In this document: positions 6,513-7,341 of the stretch, one piece after another | Layout: each line of letters starts with the position of its first letter | How positions within the stretch are numbered: position 1 is the first letter of the stretch | DNA from: a bacterium | GTDB taxonomy: Bacteria > Elusimicrobiota > Elusimicrobia > UBA1565 > UBA9628 | Length of the DNA: 7,341 nt | Assembly (NCBI GenBank): GCA_021790955.1 | Contig: JAJYFI010000075.1 | Location: 1 to 7,341 of the forward strand | Reading direction: 5' to 3' | The notes under the pieces: generated by a model | What the model was told of the DNA's origin: nothing | The model's input: only the letters and a program-made list of their open reading frames with translations | Database searches by the model: none | Position numbers and translations under genes: made by a program

Positions 6513-6531
6513 CTAGCCGGATGGTCAAAAT

Positions 6532-7332
6532 CTATTTCGTTTTTGTTGCTTTTTCTGGTTCCAAGTGCTCAGCGAACGCCTTCTCGACGTAGCCAGGAAG
6601 CCATAGCAAGTGGAGAATCGAGCTGTAATGCCCTCCGGGAACCCAGATTTGCCGGGCCGAGGGGAAGGCCTCATGCAACCGCTCGGCGTTTTCGCTCGGA
6701 ATGACCAAATCCCAAGAAGCGTTAATGAGGAGGGCTTTTTTGCCTTTATTGTGGTCGCGATAGGAGAGCGGATCGAGCCCCGCGAAGTACTTGCGCAGAT
6801 CCGGCTCCGCGATCCCCCAGCGGCGCGCGAATCGCCCGGTCATGCCGCTGTTGACGACGAGACTCGGGAAATCGGCGCCGCCCAGAAGAAAAACCGCATA
6901 GCGCGGAGTGTCGTCGACGGAATAGAGGCTCGCCCCGCCCAGCGCCCCAAGACTCACCCCCAAAACGCCGATGCGGTCTTTCGCGACGCCAGGATAATGG
7001 CGCATCCAGTCGAGCGCCCGGCGGCCGTCGAGCACCGCCTGCCTGAAGTTGAAGGCGAGGTGCTTCGCCGTCCTGGCGAGGAAGACCTGCCCGCTCGGGA
7101 TGCGGGCTTTCGGACGGCGATGAAATTGGTACGGCGTCTCCAGGAGAAGCGTCGCGAAGCCCCCCCCCACGAGCCGTTTCACGAACTGCTTTTCGATCCA
7201 TTGATTGGGCGCGGGAATGAGCGGCAGGACGAGATAAAAGAGCAGGGCGCGGGGTATCCTGTTCAGCGCGCCCTTGCGCCACAGGCTGAAGACCTCCATC
7301 AGCGTGGCCATGGCGCCGAGGACCGCGACCAT
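6532..7332 (-). CDS. Alpha/beta hydrolase-fold protein (5' end may extend beyond the window)
   Basis: A 266-residue coding region from the ATG at 7332. The frame stays open upstream to the window edge, so the true start may be further out. Alpha/beta hydrolase features: a hydrophobic strand FYLVLPLI (32-39), GFATLLLETPYQ (58-69), then DRIGVLGVSLGALGG (119-133) with the GxSxG nucleophile S127. D208 in NASWDLVIPSENAERLHEAF and H235 in VPGGHYSS complete a plausible Ser-Asp-His triad. The usual His-Gly oxyanion motif after the first core strand is not seen; the position reads PLIPAPNQW. The substrate cannot be predicted; an esterase or lipase-like serine hydrolase is likely. No signal peptide is visible in the portion seen. 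A nine-G run encodes G56-G58. It ends in TAG 30 nt before the barrel gene on the same strand and may be co-transcribed with it. Confidence 0.85.
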   Translation of the reverse strand: MVAVLGAMATLMEVFSLWRKGALNRIPRALLFYLVLPLIPAPNQWIEKQFVKRLVGGGFATLLLETPYQFHRRPKARIPSGQVFLARTAKHLAFNFRQAVLDGRRALDWMRHYPGVAKDRIGVLGVSLGALGGASLYSVDDTPRYAVFLLGGADFPSLVVNSGMTGRFARRWGIAEPDLRKYFAGLDPLSYRDHNKGKKALLINASWDLVIPSENAERLHEAFPSARQIWVPGGHYSSILHLLWLPGYVEKAFAEHLEPEKATKTK

Positions 7333-7341
7333 GCCGACCGT

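Overview
The window is a high-GC (clearly above 60% by eye), densely packed bacterial chromosome segment. Every supportable gene lies on the minus strand, so it reads from the high-coordinate end to the low end. One gene encodes a secreted outer-membrane-type barrel with a peptidoglycan-binding LysM domain, so the host is a diderm (Gram-negative-type) bacterium. PorV/UPF0164-like barrels occur in several non-proteobacterial diderm phyla. Elusimicrobiota or a similar lineage would fit, but the phylum cannot be settled from this sequence alone.

Layout in transcription order: (1) an alpha/beta hydrolase-fold protein whose 5' end may lie outside the window (7332-6532); (2) a signal-peptide-bearing PorV-like beta-barrel protein with a coiled coil and C-terminal LysM (6501-5080), starting at a GTG 5 nt after an exact TATAAT; (3) a protein with a degenerate response-regulator receiver, a transmembrane helix and a beta-propeller (5093-3885), overlapping gene 2 by 14 nt and carrying a strong Shine-Dalgarno; (4) a small degenerate PilZ-like protein (3881-3570), 3 nt downstream; (5) a 77-nt intergenic gap with a possible promoter and an inverted repeat; (6) gcvT (3492-2386), gcvH (2393-1986) and gcvP (1999 to beyond position 1), overlapping by 8 and 14 nt.

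The gcv genes encode three of the four parts of the glycine cleavage system. P-protein decarboxylates glycine onto the lipoyl arm of H-protein. T-protein then releases ammonia and hands the methylene group to tetrahydrofolate. L-protein (dihydrolipoamide dehydrogenase) is not in the window. P-protein is the fused, single-chain type: its frame was read without a stop through all 666 visible codons and is cut by the window edge about 50 residues before the expected PLP lysine.

The less ordinary part is the three-gene block at 3570-6501. Its predicted products together could reach from cytoplasm (PilZ-like, pseudo-receiver) through the inner membrane and periplasm (propeller, coiled coil, LysM) to the outer membrane (barrel). 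Both receiver and PilZ domains lack their usual ligand or phosphate residues. I do not recognise this combination as a named system and present it as the main candidate for something undescribed. No RNA genes, mobile elements or CRISPR arrays were seen.
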